A stretch of 64,000 nt of DNA. Origin: Kitasatospora azatica KCTC 9699. Lineage in GTDB: Bacteria; Actinomycetota; Actinomycetes; Streptomycetales; Streptomycetaceae. How positions within the stretch are numbered: the stretch's first letter is position 1; every line of letters begins with the position of its first letter. Of this stretch, positions 49,271 through 58,594 are shown piece by piece. The stretch is from the NCBI RefSeq assembly GCF_000744785.1, contig NZ_JQMO01000003.1, forward strand, positions 1,116,001-1,180,000, in the 5' to 3' direction. The notes beneath the pieces were generated by a model. It was not told the DNA's origin and searched no databases. It worked only from the letters and a program-made list of their open reading frames with translations. A program made the translations under genes and the position numbers.

Positions 49271-50505
49271 AACGCTTCCAGGTACCCCGCCGTCAGCTCC
49301 GGTGTCGCCAGCCAGGCCGCGTAGTCGGCCGGGTCGGCGTAGGTGTTGGCGAAGCGGCGGGCCACGGCTTCGTGCTGGGCCGCCGCGGCGAAGACGCCCT
49401 GCAGGTGCTCGGGCATGGTCAGCATGGCCGTGGTGAACTCCACCGAGTGCCGGGCGTGCTGCCAGCAGAGTTCGAAGGTCTCCCGCATCCAGTCCGGGGT
49501 GAACGGCGCGCCGCCGCGCTCGATGATCGCCCGCTGGTAGAGCGCCGCCGCGCGGGCCGCGTTGTTGGCGCCCTGGCCGGTGATCGGATCGTTGAGCACC
49601 AGCGTGTCCGCGATGCCGAGGACGTGACAACCCTCACCCAGTCGGGCGACGGGGTGACGCACCGTCGGGGTGACGGCGCCGTACAGGTTGGCCAGCCCGT
49701 CGGTGGGTTCGGCCTCGGCGCACAGCTCGTACTCCCAGGGCAGCCGGGTGCGCAGCAGGCCGAGGATCCGGTCGAGCTGCTCGTCGGGGGCCGGGCGGTC
49801 GGCGAAGCAGTCCAGCGGTCCGCCGGGGAGCGCCTCCCAGAGCAGGATGGTGCACGGGCCGGAGCCGGTCAGGGCGGGCTGCAGGTAGAGCTCGCCGGCG
49901 CCGGGGATCGCGTGCATCCGGGCCCGCGGTTCGGCCGCCGGGTCGGGCACCCCGACGCCGTGCAGGTAGAGGCAGGTCAGGGTGCGTTGCGGGCGGTCGA
50001 AGGGGGAGCGCCCGGCGTCCCGTTCGAAGAGCTCGGCGAGTTCGCCGCGGCCGGCGGCGACGATCGTCAGCTCGTGGCGTTCGGCCAGCGCCCGCAGGCC
50101 CGCGCCGTCCAGGGTGCGGTACTCGATCCGGCCGCCGCGCTCGGCGAGGAGTTCCAGCCAGCCGGCCATCTTGATCCGCTGGTCCACCGACTGGCCCGGC
50201 TCGTCCATCACGGCGGTGAAGGCCAGCGCCTGCACCGCGACCTCCTGCGGGCCGTCGGGCGGTGCGGCCAGGGTGCCGCGGACCGAGTGGACCGCCGGGG
50301 TCTCGGCCTCCCAGAGGTTGAGGCCGGCCGCCCGCTCGATCCGCAGTGCGGGCCCGAACATCGCCTGGGTGGACAGCACCGGACCGGTGCGCAGTTGCTC
50401 CGGGGTGCGCGCGGCGACCACGGTCACCCGGTACCCGGCGGCGAGCAGGCCCAGGGCGAGCTGCAGCCCGGCCTGGCCGGCTCCGACAATGGCGATCCGA
50501 CGCAT
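49264..50505 (-). CDS. Styrene/indole monooxygenase-like FAD protein
   Basis: A 413-residue flavoprotein. The N-terminal Rossmann motif RIAIVGAGQAGLQLALGLLAAGY (residues 3-25) binds FAD. The GQSVDQRIKMAGWLELL helix and VLGIADTLVLNDPITGQGANNAARAA (about 300-325, the DG-type FAD motif) match the StyA-like single-component group of FAD-dependent monooxygenases. No StyB reductase gene is adjacent. ATG 50505 has GGGAGG six bases upstream. A MarR gene 43 bp upstream, same direction, probably regulates it. Confidence 0.88.
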   Translation of the reverse strand: MRRIAIVGAGQAGLQLALGLLAAGYRVTVVAARTPEQLRTGPVLSTQAMFGPALRIERAAGLNLWEAETPAVHSVRGTLAAPPDGPQEVAVQALAFTAVMDEPGQSVDQRIKMAGWLELLAERGGRIEYRTLDGAGLRALAERHELTIVAAGRGELAELFERDAGRSPFDRPQRTLTCLYLHGVGVPDPAAEPRARMHAIPGAGELYLQPALTGSGPCTILLWEALPGGPLDCFADRPAPDEQLDRILGLLRTRLPWEYELCAEAEPTDGLANLYGAVTPTVRHPVARLGEGCHVLGIADTLVLNDPITGQGANNAARAAALYQRAIIERGGAPFTPDWMRETFELCWQHARHSVEFTTAMLTMPEHLQGVFAAAAQHEAVARRFANTYADPADYAAWLATPELTAGYLEAFR

Positions 50506-50548
50506 GGGAGCCTCCCGGGAGCCGGTCTGCTGGATCCCTGATGGTACG

Positions 50549-50992
50549 TCAGTTCGGCTGCGCCGAGTAGCGCTTGGCGAGCGGGCGGAGCACGGCCAGG
50601 ACCGCTGCCAGGTCCGGCGCGGCGGCGAAGAACTCGGCGTCCGCCCGCTCCACCACCTCGACCGCCCGGACCGCCACCTCGACACCGCGCTCGGTGATCG
50701 CCAGCCGCTTCATCCGGGTGTCCGCCTCGTCCACCTGGCGGGTGAGGAACTCCTTGGCCTCCAGCCGGCGCAGCACCTGGGAGGCGGTCTTCACGTCGGT
50801 GCCGGTGTACTGGGCCAGCTCCAGCTGGTTGGGCCGGCCGCCCTCGCGGCCCAGCCACCACAGGCCGGCCAGCAGCACGAACTGCGGATGGGTCAGGTCC
50901 AGCGGGGCCAGCGCGGCGGCGATCCCACGCTGCCAGCGCAGGGTGGCGTGCCAGAGCAGGAAGCCGGGACTGTCATCGGGTTCGAGCGCCAT
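50549..50992 (-). CDS. MarR-family regulator
   Basis: A 147-residue winged-helix regulator (GTG 50998 is an alternative start). LTHPQFVLLAGLWWLG, LAQYTGTDVKTASQVLRRLEAKEFLTRQVDEADTRMKRLAITERG are the MarR wing-helix features. It lies just upstream of the flavoprotein gene in the same direction. The 5' flank repeats TATCTGCC and TATCCTGCC (51005-51027), a possible site. Ligand probably aromatic, by analogy with flavoprotein-linked MarRs. Confidence 0.9.
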   Translation of the reverse strand: MALEPDDSPGFLLWHATLRWQRGIAAALAPLDLTHPQFVLLAGLWWLGREGGRPNQLELAQYTGTDVKTASQVLRRLEAKEFLTRQVDEADTRMKRLAITERGVEVAVRAVEVVERADAEFFAAAPDLAAVLAVLRPLAKRYSAQPN

Positions 50993-51135
50993 GACCACGG
51001 AGATTATCTGCCCGACGACTATCCTGCCAAGCTCGACCGGCCGGTACAGCCAGATGTGACACTTGAGGCGCCGACAAGCCGAGAAGCCGAGAAACTGAGG
51101 TGCGGACCGCCGCCCCTCCTTGCGACCCTTGAGGG

Positions 51136-54100
51136 ATGCCCGCGATGAGTTCCCCCGCAGTCCAGCCCGCCGACGCGCCCACCATCGGTGAGCTGGCGGC
51201 CCGACTGCCCGAGCTGACGCTGCGCGACCAGCAGCGGATCGGCCGCCGGCTGGACGGGGCGCGGCGGGTCCGCAAGGCCGAGGCCCGGGAGGCGATCGCC
51301 GCGGAGCTGGCCGCCGAGGTGGCCAAGGCCGAGCAGCGGATCGAGCAGCGCCGCCAGGCCGTCCCGCAGATCAGCTATCCGGCCGAGCTGCCGGTCAGCC
51401 AGAAGAAGGACGAGATCCTGGCCGCGATCCGCGACCACCAGGTGGTGATCGTCGCGGGCGAGACCGGCTCCGGCAAGACCACCCAGATCCCGAAGATCTG
51501 CCTGGAGCTCGGCCGCGGCATCAAGGGCCTGGTCGGCCACACCCAGCCGCGCCGGATCGCCGCCCGCACGGTGGCCGAGCGGGTGGCCGAGGAGCTGCGG
51601 ACCCCGCTCGGCGAGGCGGTCGGCTGGAAGGTGCGGTTCACCGACCAGGTCGGCCAGGACACCCTGGTCAAGCTGATGACCGACGGCATCCTGCTGGCCG
51701 AGATCCAGACCGACCGCGAGCTGCGCCAGTACGACACCCTGATCATCGACGAGGCGCACGAGCGCAGCCTCAACATCGACTTCATCCTCGGGTACGTCAA
51801 GCAGCTGCTCCCGCGCCGCCCCGACCTCAAGGTGGTCATCACCTCGGCGACCATCGACCCGGAGCGCTTCGCCCGCCACTTCGGCGACGCCCCGATCGTC
51901 GAGGTGTCCGGCCGCACCTACCCGGTGGAGGTCCGCTACCGGCCGATGGTCGAGGAGGGCGACGGCGAGGAGGGCGACGAGAACATCGACCGCGACCGCG
52001 ACCAGATCCAGGCGATCTGCGAGGCGGCCGAGGAGCTCCAGGCCGAGGGACCGGGCGACATCCTGGTCTTCCTCTCCGGCGAGCGTGAGATCCGCGACAC
52101 CGCGGACGCGCTCAACAAGCTGAAACTGAAGTTCACCGAGGTCCTGCCGCTCTACGCCCGGCTCTCCTCGGCCGAGCAGCACAAGGTCTTCCAGCGCTCC
52201 AACTCCCGCCGGATCGTGCTGGCCACCAATGTCGCCGAGACCTCGCTGACCGTCCCGGGCATCAAGTACGTGATCGACCCGGGCACCGCCCGGATCTCCC
52301 GCTACAGCCACCGCACCAAGGTCCAGCGGCTGCCGATCGAGGCGATCAGCCAGGCCAGCGCCAACCAGCGCAAGGGCCGCTGCGGCCGCACCAGCGACGG
52401 CATCTGCATCCGGCTCTACTCGGAGGAGGACTTCCTCGCCCGCCCCGAGTTCACCGACGCCGAGATCCTGCGCACCAACCTGGCCTCGGTCATCCTGCAG
52501 ATGACGGCGGCCGGCCTCGGCGACATCGCCGCCTTCCCGTTCCTGGACCCGCCGGACTCGCGCAACATCAAGGACGGCGTCAACCTGCTCCACGAGCTGG
52601 GCGCGCTCGACCCGGAGGAGAAGGACCCGCGCAAGCGCCTGACCCAGCTCGGCCGCAAGCTCGCCCAGCTCCCGGTCGACCCGCGGCTGGCCCGGATGGT
52701 ACTGGAGGCCGACAAGAACGGCTGCGTGCGCGACGTCATGGTGATCGCCGCCGCGCTGTCCATCCAGGACCCGCGCGAGCGCCCCACCGAGAAGCGCCAG
52801 GCCGCCGACGAACGGCACCGCCGGTTCAGCTCGGAGACCTCCGACTTCCTCTCCTACCTGGCCATGTGGCGCTACGTACGGGAGCAGCAGCGCGAGCTCT
52901 CCTCCTCGGCCTTCCGCCGGATGTGCAAGAGCGAGTTCCTGAACTACCTGCGGATACGGGAGTGGCAGGACATCTACGTCCAGCTGCGCACGGTGGCCAA
53001 GCAGTTGGGCGTCACCATCGAGGAGCCCCACGACGACGTGGAGCCCGACGCCGACCGGATCCACCAGTCGCTGCTCGCCGGACTCCTCTCCCACCTGGGC
53101 CTGTTCGACGTGGAGAAGCGCGAGTACGGCGGCGCCCGCGGTGCCCGGTTCGCGATCTTCCCGGGTTCCGGCCTGTTCAAGAAGCCGCCGCGCTGGGTGA
53201 TGTCCGCCGAGCTGGTGGAGACCTCCCGGCTCTGGGCCCGGATCAACGCCAAGATCGAGCCCGAGTGGGTGGAGCCGCTGGCCGCCCACCTGATCAAGAA
53301 GACCTACAGCGAGCCGCACTGGGAGAAGAAGGCCGGCGCGGTGATGGCCTTCGAACGGGTCACTCTCTACGGCATGCCGATCGTCGCCCAGCGCCGGGTC
53401 AACTACGGCCGGATCGACCCGGAGCTCTGCCGCGAGCTGTTCATCCGCAACGCCCTGGTCGAGGGCGACTGGGAGACCCACCACCACTTCTTCGCCGCCA
53501 ACCTCAAGATGCTCGGCGAGGTCGAGGAGTTGGAGAACCGCGCCCGCCGGCGCGACATCCTGGTGGACGACCAGACCCTCTTCGACTTCTACGACGCGCG
53601 GCTGCCCGAGGAGATCGTCTCCACCCGGCACTTCGACTCCTGGTGGAAGAAGACCCGGCACGAGCAGCCCGACCTGCTCAACTTCGAGAAGTCGATGCTG
53701 ATCAACGACGCCGCCGACGGCGTCACCGAGGCCGACTACCCGGACTACTGGCAGCAGGGCAAGCTCCGGTTCAAGCTGACCTACCAGTTCGAGCCGGGCA
53801 GCGACGCGGACGGCGTCACCGTGCACATCCCGCTCCCGGTGCTCAACCAGGTCAGCTCGGAGGGCTTCGACTGGCAGATCCCGGGCCTGCGCGGCGAGTT
53901 GGTCACCGCCTACATCCGCGCCCTGCCCAAGGCGATCCGCCGCAACTTCGTCCCCGCCCCGGACTTCGCCAAGGCCGCACTGCGCGAGATGACGAACCGT
54001 CAGGAGCCGTTGCTGCCAACGCTGGAGCGGATCCTGCACCGGATGTCCGGGATCCCGATCCCGCCCGAGGCCTGGGAGGACGAGCGGGTCCCCGACCACC

Positions 54101-55110
54101 TCAAGGTGACCTTCCGGGTGGTCGACGGCAAGCGCAAGCTGGCCGAGTCCAAGGACTTGGAGGAGCTGCGGCTCAAGCTGACGCCCAAGCTCAAGGAGAC
54201 CCTCTCCTCGGCCGCCAGCGGCCAGGGCATCGAGCGCACCGGCCTGACCGGCTGGCCGGAGGACCTGCCGCTGCTCCAGCGCACCTTCGAGCAGCGCTCC
54301 CGCGGCCACTCGCTGCGCGCCTACCCGGCGCTGACCGACGAGGGCGAGAGCGTGGCGATCAAGCTCTTCGACACCCCGCAGGCCCAGCAGCAGGCGATGT
54401 GGCAGGGCACCCGCCGGCTGCTGCTGCTCACCACCAACTCCCCTGCCAAGCAGATCCAGGCGCGGCTGGGCAACCAGGCCAAACTGGCGCTCTCCTACAA
54501 CCCGCACGGCTCGGTCCCGGCGCTCTTCGAGGACATCACGGCCTGCGCGGCGGACCGGCTGATGGCCCTGAACGGCGGCCCGGTCTGGGAGGCCGAGGCC
54601 TTCGGCAAGCTGTACGACAAGGTCCGGGCCGACCTCTACGAGCTGTCGGCCGACACCACGCTGAAGACCGCGAGTGCCCTGATCGCCTTCCACCGGGCGG
54701 CCAACCGCTTGAAGACGGTCAGCAGCCCGGTGCTGCTCTCCGCGGTCAACGACATCAAGCTGCACCTGACCTCGCTGGTCCACCCCGGCTTCGTGACCGA
54801 CAGCGGCTGGCAGCGGCTGCCGGACGTCAAGCGGTACCTGGTCGCGGTGGACCGCCGGCTGGAGGCGCTGCCCAACCACCCGCAGCGCGACCTGCAGCAG
54901 CTGCTGAAGGTGCAGGAGGTGCAGCGGGCCTACGGCGAGCTGCTGGCCGCCGTACCGGCCGGGCAGCAGCCCAGCGCGGAGCTGCGGCAGATCCGCTGGA
55001 TGATCGAGGAGCTGCGGGTGAGCTTCTTCGCCCAGTCGCTGGGCACCCCGACCCCGGTGTCGGAGAAGCGGATCCTCAAGGCCATGGACGCCGCCGCGGC
55101 CACCCTCTGA
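51136..55110 (+). CDS. hrpA: ATP-dependent RNA helicase HrpA
   Basis: A 1324-residue DEAH-box helicase, the usual HrpA length. Motifs: VAGETGSGKTTQIPK (I, about residues 108-122), HTQPRRIAARTVAERVA (Ia), IIDEAHERSLNIDF (II), ITSATID (III), VFLSGEREI (IV), VLATNVAETSLTVPG (V) and QRKGRCGRTSDGICIRLY (VI). The helicase-associated and OB domains and the large HrpA-specific C-terminal domain follow. HrpA helps resolve collided ribosomes and structured RNA. A long antisense frame spans the gene but is a shadow. Followed by an 11-bp terminator stem. Confidence 0.96.
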   Translation: MPAMSSPAVQPADAPTIGELAARLPELTLRDQQRIGRRLDGARRVRKAEAREAIAAELAAEVAKAEQRIEQRRQAVPQISYPAELPVSQKKDEILAAIRDHQVVIVAGETGSGKTTQIPKICLELGRGIKGLVGHTQPRRIAARTVAERVAEELRTPLGEAVGWKVRFTDQVGQDTLVKLMTDGILLAEIQTDRELRQYDTLIIDEAHERSLNIDFILGYVKQLLPRRPDLKVVITSATIDPERFARHFGDAPIVEVSGRTYPVEVRYRPMVEEGDGEEGDENIDRDRDQIQAICEAAEELQAEGPGDILVFLSGEREIRDTADALNKLKLKFTEVLPLYARLSSAEQHKVFQRSNSRRIVLATNVAETSLTVPGIKYVIDPGTARISRYSHRTKVQRLPIEAISQASANQRKGRCGRTSDGICIRLYSEEDFLARPEFTDAEILRTNLASVILQMTAAGLGDIAAFPFLDPPDSRNIKDGVNLLHELGALDPEEKDPRKRLTQLGRKLAQLPVDPRLARMVLEADKNGCVRDVMVIAAALSIQDPRERPTEKRQAADERHRRFSSETSDFLSYLAMWRYVREQQRELSSSAFRRMCKSEFLNYLRIREWQDIYVQLRTVAKQLGVTIEEPHDDVEPDADRIHQSLLAGLLSHLGLFDVEKREYGGARGARFAIFPGSGLFKKPPRWVMSAELVETSRLWARINAKIEPEWVEPLAAHLIKKTYSEPHWEKKAGAVMAFERVTLYGMPIVAQRRVNYGRIDPELCRELFIRNALVEGDWETHHHFFAANLKMLGEVEELENRARRRDILVDDQTLFDFYDARLPEEIVSTRHFDSWWKKTRHEQPDLLNFEKSMLINDAADGVTEADYPDYWQQGKLRFKLTYQFEPGSDADGVTVHIPLPVLNQVSSEGFDWQIPGLRGELVTAYIRALPKAIRRNFVPAPDFAKAALREMTNRQEPLLPTLERILHRMSGIPIPPEAWEDERVPDHLKVTFRVVDGKRKLAESKDLEELRLKLTPKLKETLSSAASGQGIERTGLTGWPEDLPLLQRTFEQRSRGHSLRAYPALTDEGESVAIKLFDTPQAQQQAMWQGTRRLLLLTTNSPAKQIQARLGNQAKLALSYNPHGSVPALFEDITACAADRLMALNGGPVWEAEAFGKLYDKVRADLYELSADTTLKTASALIAFHRAANRLKTVSSPVLLSAVNDIKLHLTSLVHPGFVTDSGWQRLPDVKRYLVAVDRRLEALPNHPQRDLQQLLKVQEVQRAYGELLAAVPAGQQPSAELRQIRWMIEELRVSFFAQSLGTPTPVSEKRILKAMDAAAATL

Positions 55111-55117
55111 GCGAACC

Positions 55118-55165
55118 CCCCCAGGTCGGGCCGGGCGGTCCCGTTCGGCCGGTTCGACCTGGGGG
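55118..55165 (+). terminator. Terminator after hrpA
   Basis: CCCCCAGGTCG (55118-55128) pairs with CGACCTGGGGG (55155-55165); the 26-nt loop can fold further. Confidence 0.75.
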
Positions 55166-55240
55166 CCCGGCATGCAGTACGATCTGTCTTGTCGCTGCGA
55201 AGAACAGCGGCGAAACACTGAGGTCAGCAGTGAAATCCCT

Positions 55241-55314
55241 GGCCCTGTGGAGCAGTTGGTTAGCTCGCCACCCTGTCAAGGTGGAGGTCGCGGGTTCAAG
55301 TCCCGTCAGGGTCG
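55241..55314 (+). tRNA. tRNA-Asp (GTC), copy 2
   Basis: A 74-nt cloverleaf. Acceptor GGCCCTG/CAGGGTC, anticodon loop CTGTCAA, T loop TTCAAGT. Unlike the other tRNAs here it is followed by an encoded CCA (55315-55317). Differs from copy 1 only by the compensatory position 3-70 pair. Confidence 0.97.
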
Positions 55315-55321
55315 CCACAAG

Positions 55322-55357
55322 CAAGAGGCCCGGAACCGTAAGGTTCCGGGCCTCTTG
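55322..55357 (+). terminator. Terminator after tRNA-Asp
   Basis: A perfect 16-bp stem (55322-55337 with 55342-55357), core AAGAGGCCCGGAACC, loop GTAA. Confidence 0.88.
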
Positions 55358-55439
55358 TCGTTCCCGTGCGATCGGCTCCCGACGGACCGTCAGGTCATTA
55401 TCGCCATCCTGGTCCAGACCACAAGAGGGCAGCCTGTGA

Positions 55440-55670
55440 CGGTCGTCACTTATCTTTTCTTGAACTTGGCCAGGTGGGACCCCCCCTCAATGGGCCCTCA
55501 TTTAATATATAAAATTGTACTGACTTCCGCTGCATTCCCACCCCTCGCCATCCGCATTTAATCCCGCATCAGGCGCCCCAACAATCACTGATTTCCCGAC
55601 CATTAAATGGTCAAAGGACAGTCATGAACCAGTTGACGCTCATGTCGCCGAACCCCCCTCGGATAAACAT
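55440..55670. other. AT-rich island with palindrome downstream of bldC
   Basis: About 230 bp much richer in A and T than the rest of the window, including TTTAATATATAAAATTG at 55501-55517. A perfect 15-bp palindrome GACCATTAAATGGTC lies at 55598-55612. No recognised gene, though a short frame starts at 55624. It lies between tRNA-Asp and the 3' end of bldC. Confidence 0.6.
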
Positions 55671-55779
55671 CCCACCATTTCCGGGACGGCCTGCGGGCAT
55701 GCAGAAAGGCCACCCTCCCGGACCCGGCGGAGTCCGAGGGGATGGCCCCTACTGTCGTGCGTTCAGCGCGGCGGGCTGA
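55624..55779 (+). CDS. Candidate 51-codon small ORF
   Basis: ATG 55624 has AAAGGA five bases upstream and the palindrome GACCATTAAATGGTC directly before that. It would encode a Pro/Gly-rich peptide beginning MNQLTLMSPNPPRINIPPFP. There is no homologue I know and codon use is not decisive. It runs antisense to the probable 3' UTR of bldC, so this may be chance. Confidence 0.3.
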   Translation: MNQLTLMSPNPPRINIPPFPGRPAGMQKGHPPGPGGVRGDGPYCRAFSAAG

Positions 55780-55798
55780 GCGGCCCGCCGTGGGCGGC

Positions 55799-56005
55799 TC
55801 AGGCCTCGGTGCGCTGGGCGGGGATACCGGCCAGCAGCGCTCGCACCTCCGCCTCCCGGTACCGGCGGTGGCCGCCAAGCGTGCGGATGGACGTGAGCTT
55901 GCCTGCCTTGGCCCAGCGCGTGACCGTCTTGGGGTCGACACGGAACATGGTGGCAACCTCTGCCGGCGTCAGCAGGGGCTCAGCGTCAGGGGTACGAGCG
56001 GTCAT
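55799..56005 (-). CDS. bldC: BldC developmental regulator
   Basis: A 68-residue MerR-like DNA-binding protein, full length for BldC. The helix-turn-helix LLTPAEVATMFRVDPKTVTRWAKAGKLTSIRTLGGHRRYREAEVRALL covers residues 11-58. BldC binds cooperatively to direct repeats and holds back development in Streptomyces. Neighbouring hrpA and tRNA-Asp on one side match the usual order in the genus. The 5' flank to about 56120 is AT-richer and should hold its promoter. Confidence 0.97.
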   Translation of the reverse strand: MTARTPDAEPLLTPAEVATMFRVDPKTVTRWAKAGKLTSIRTLGGHRRYREAEVRALLAGIPAQRTEA

Positions 56006-56124
56006 GAGCGGCCTCCTCGGAGAACCGAACCAGGGCGGTTCTATCCTTCAAATTCTGCACCTTGGCCCGCGATGCCCGAAATGGCATAGACGGACCGAGT
56101 CGGTTATAGGACGAACGGCTTGTC

Positions 56125-56801
56125 CTGGTGTCTACGGCGGTCCGCACGGGCAGATGGTGGTGCAGGCGCACAACGCCTTCCTCTCCTCGCAGTGGTTCGC
56201 CGACCAGGGCTTCGCCGTGGTGGTGGCGGACGGGCGCGGCACCCCGGGCCGCAGCCCCGCCTGGGAGAAGTCGATCGCCTTCGACTTCGCCGGACCCACC
56301 CTCGAGGACCAGGTGGAGGCGGTGCAGGCGCTCGCCGCCGAGTTCCCGTTGGACCTCGGCAAGGTGGCGATCCGCGGCTGGTCCTACGGCGGCTACCTGT
56401 CCGCCCTGGCGGTGCTGCGCCGTCCCGACGTCTTCCACGCGGCCGTGGCCGGTGCCCCGGTCACCGACTTCGCGCTCTACGACACCCACTACACCGAGCG
56501 CTACCTCGGCCACCCCGGCGAGCGTCCCGAGGTGTACCGGGCGCAGTCGCTGATCGAGGACGCGGCCAAGCTGGAGCGGCCGCTGATGCTCATTCACGGG
56601 CTGGCCGACGACAACGTGGTGGCCGCGCACACCCTGCGGCTCTCCTCCGCGCTGCTGGCCGCCGGGCGTCCGCACACGGTGCTGCCGCTCTCCGGGGTCA
56701 CCCACATGACCCCGCAGGAGCAGGTGGCGGAGAACCTGCTGCTGCTCCAGGTCGACTTCCTGAAGGAGAGCCTGGGCCTGAAGCCGACGCCGGGGCTCTG
56801 A
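56125..56801 (+). pseudogene. 5'-truncated S9 (prolyl oligopeptidase-type) peptidase
   Basis: Only the C-terminal catalytic domain (about 225 residues) remains, beginning abruptly at GVYGGPHGQ, which in full S9 peptidases follows a long beta-propeller of about 350-450 residues. The nucleophile elbow GWSYGGYLS, the acid in HGLADDNVV and the His in GVTHMTP are intact. The sequence upstream is the bldC promoter, so the N-terminal part was deleted. An in-frame ATG at 56154 has no good ribosome-binding site. Expression as a stand-alone hydrolase cannot be excluded. Confidence 0.8.
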
Positions 56802-56927
56802 CCGGCGCTGTCACGGTCCTCGGCATGACATCCGTCATGCCGAGGACGCGACGGCGCACACTGACCCGCGCACCCCGTCGCGCGGCACTCTGGACAGGTC
56901 GGGAGAACCACCGGAGAGGACGGGGAC

Positions 56928-57875
56928 ATGAGCCAGGAAGTGGCCGCCTTCAGGCAGGTCAGCAAGAGCTACGGCCGGGTCAAGGCGGTGAACGGCCTCG
57001 ACCTGACCCTGTACCCGGGCCAGACCGTCGCCCTGCTCGGCCCGAACGGGGCCGGCAAGTCCAGCAGCCTGGACCTGCTGCTCGGCCTGCGCGAGCCGGA
57101 CCAGGGCCAGGTCACCCTCTTCGGCGGCACCCCGCGGGCCGCGATCGAGGCCGGCCGGGTCGGCGCGATGCTGCAGAGCGGCGGGCTGATGACCGATGTG
57201 ACGGTCCGTGAGCTGGTCCAGCTGGCCTGCGACGTGCACCCGCGCGGCCACCGGCTCGACGAGGTGCTGCGTGACGCCGGCATCGAGGAGATCGCCGGGC
57301 GCCGGGTGGACAAGCTCTCCGGCGGTCAGGAGCAGCGGGTCCGGTTCGCGCTGGCGATCGCCGGGGCCAACGACCTGATCGTGCTGGACGAGCCGACCAC
57401 CGGTATGGACGTGTCGGTCCGTCAGCAGTTCTGGGCCTCGATGCGCCGGCAGGCCGAGCAGGGCCGCACGGTGCTCTTCGCCACCCACTACCTGGAGGAG
57501 GCCGACTCGATCGCCGACCGGGTGCTGGTGCTGCACCGCGGCCGGCTGATCGCCGACGGCTCCTCGACCGAGATCAAGGCCAAGGCCGGTGCCCGACGGG
57601 TCGGCTTCGAGCTGCACGCCTCGGACGGTCAGGTCGAGGAGGCGGTGCTGCGGGCGCTGCCCGGACTGGTGGCGCTGGAGCTGAGCGGGGCCGCGGACGG
57701 GGTGCGCACGGTGCGGATCCGGTCCACCGATGCCGACGCGGTGGTCGCGGGCCTGTACAAGGCCGGCTGCTACCCGCGCGGGCTGGAGGTCACCAGCCTC
57801 GGCCTGGAACAGGCCTTCCTGACCATCACCGAGGCCGCCGAGGCGACCGACCCCTCGCTGGAGAGTGCGCGATGA
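56928..57875 (+). CDS. ABC exporter ATP-binding protein
   Basis: A 315-residue DrrA/NatA-type ABC ATPase. Walker A is GPNGAGKSS (residues 41-49), the Q-loop is MLQSGGL, the signature LSGGQEQRVRFAL, Walker B LIVLDEPTTGMD and the H-loop FATHYLEEAD. The C-terminal about 90 residues form the extension common to ABC-2 drug or lipid exporters. GAGAGGACGGGG precedes ATG 56928. It overlaps the permease gene by 4 bp (ATGA) and belongs to a four-gene operon with a two-component system. Confidence 0.93.
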   Translation: MSQEVAAFRQVSKSYGRVKAVNGLDLTLYPGQTVALLGPNGAGKSSSLDLLLGLREPDQGQVTLFGGTPRAAIEAGRVGAMLQSGGLMTDVTVRELVQLACDVHPRGHRLDEVLRDAGIEEIAGRRVDKLSGGQEQRVRFALAIAGANDLIVLDEPTTGMDVSVRQQFWASMRRQAEQGRTVLFATHYLEEADSIADRVLVLHRGRLIADGSSTEIKAKAGARRVGFELHASDGQVEEAVLRALPGLVALELSGAADGVRTVRIRSTDADAVVAGLYKAGCYPRGLEVTSLGLEQAFLTITEAAEATDPSLESAR

Positions 57876-58594
57876 AGACGCTGATCAAGCTCGAGATCCT
57901 GCGCACCCTGCGCAACAAGCGGTACGTCTTCTTCACCGTCCTGTACCCGGCGCTGATGTACTTCTTCTTCATCAACGCCTACGGCGACCACGGCACGGCC
58001 GGCGGGGTCAGCGCCAAGAGCTACTTCATGGTCTCGATGGCCACCTTCGGCGCGGTGGGCGCGGTGCTCACCGGTAGCGCGCAGCGGATCTCGCTGGAGC
58101 GCAAGAGCGGGTGGACCAGGCAGCTGCGGCTGACCGCGCTGCCCGGGCGGGCGTACGCGACGGCCAAGATCTGCGCCTGCGCGGTGACCACGCTGCCGGC
58201 CATCCTGGTGGTCTTCGGGCTCGGCGCGGTCGAGGGGGTGCGGCTGGACGCCGGGCAGTGGCTGGGCCTGGTGGCGGTGCTCTGGGCGGGCAGCTTCGTC
58301 TTCGCGGCGCTCGGGGTGGCGCTGGGGTACGCGGCCGAGCCGAACGCGGTGCAGCCGATCGTGATGATCGTCTACATGCTGATGGCGGCCTTCGGCGGGA
58401 CCTGGTTCCCGGTGAGCGGCACCCTGAAGACGATCGCCCGGTTCAACCCGGTCTACCTGTACAACCAGCTCGCCGCCTTCGTCCGCCCCGGCACCGCCTT
58501 CGACACGGCGGCGGCCGCCTCGCTGGCCGGCTTCCTGGCGGTCTTCGTGGCCGGGGCGGCGTTCCTGTACCGCAGGGACACCAAGCAGGCATGA
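57872..58594 (+). CDS. ABC-2 type exporter permease
   Basis: A 240-residue membrane protein with six predicted helices (about residues 20-38, 55-75, 98-120, 132-152, 165-180 and 212-232). ABC-2 features include the GGTWFPVSGTLKTIARFNPVYLYNQ segment before the last helix. It pairs with the ATPase just upstream (ATGA overlap) and its stop overlaps the histidine kinase start, so the four genes are translationally coupled. Substrate unknown; drug, lipid or peptide export are the usual roles. Confidence 0.93.
   Translation: MKTLIKLEILRTLRNKRYVFFTVLYPALMYFFFINAYGDHGTAGGVSAKSYFMVSMATFGAVGAVLTGSAQRISLERKSGWTRQLRLTALPGRAYATAKICACAVTTLPAILVVFGLGAVEGVRLDAGQWLGLVAVLWAGSFVFAALGVALGYAAEPNAVQPIVMIVYMLMAAFGGTWFPVSGTLKTIARFNPVYLYNQLAAFVRPGTAFDTAAAASLAGFLAVFVAGAAFLYRRDTKQA

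Noticed and set aside
51019..55218. A 1399-codon open frame antisense to hrpA
   Set aside because: No domains; composition (Leu/Gly/Arg/Val-rich) is what hrpA's third-position GC produces on the other strand.
55440..55670. A replication origin or phage attachment site
   Set aside because: No DnaA-box cluster, and no integrase or direct repeat of the tRNA-Asp 3' end was seen.
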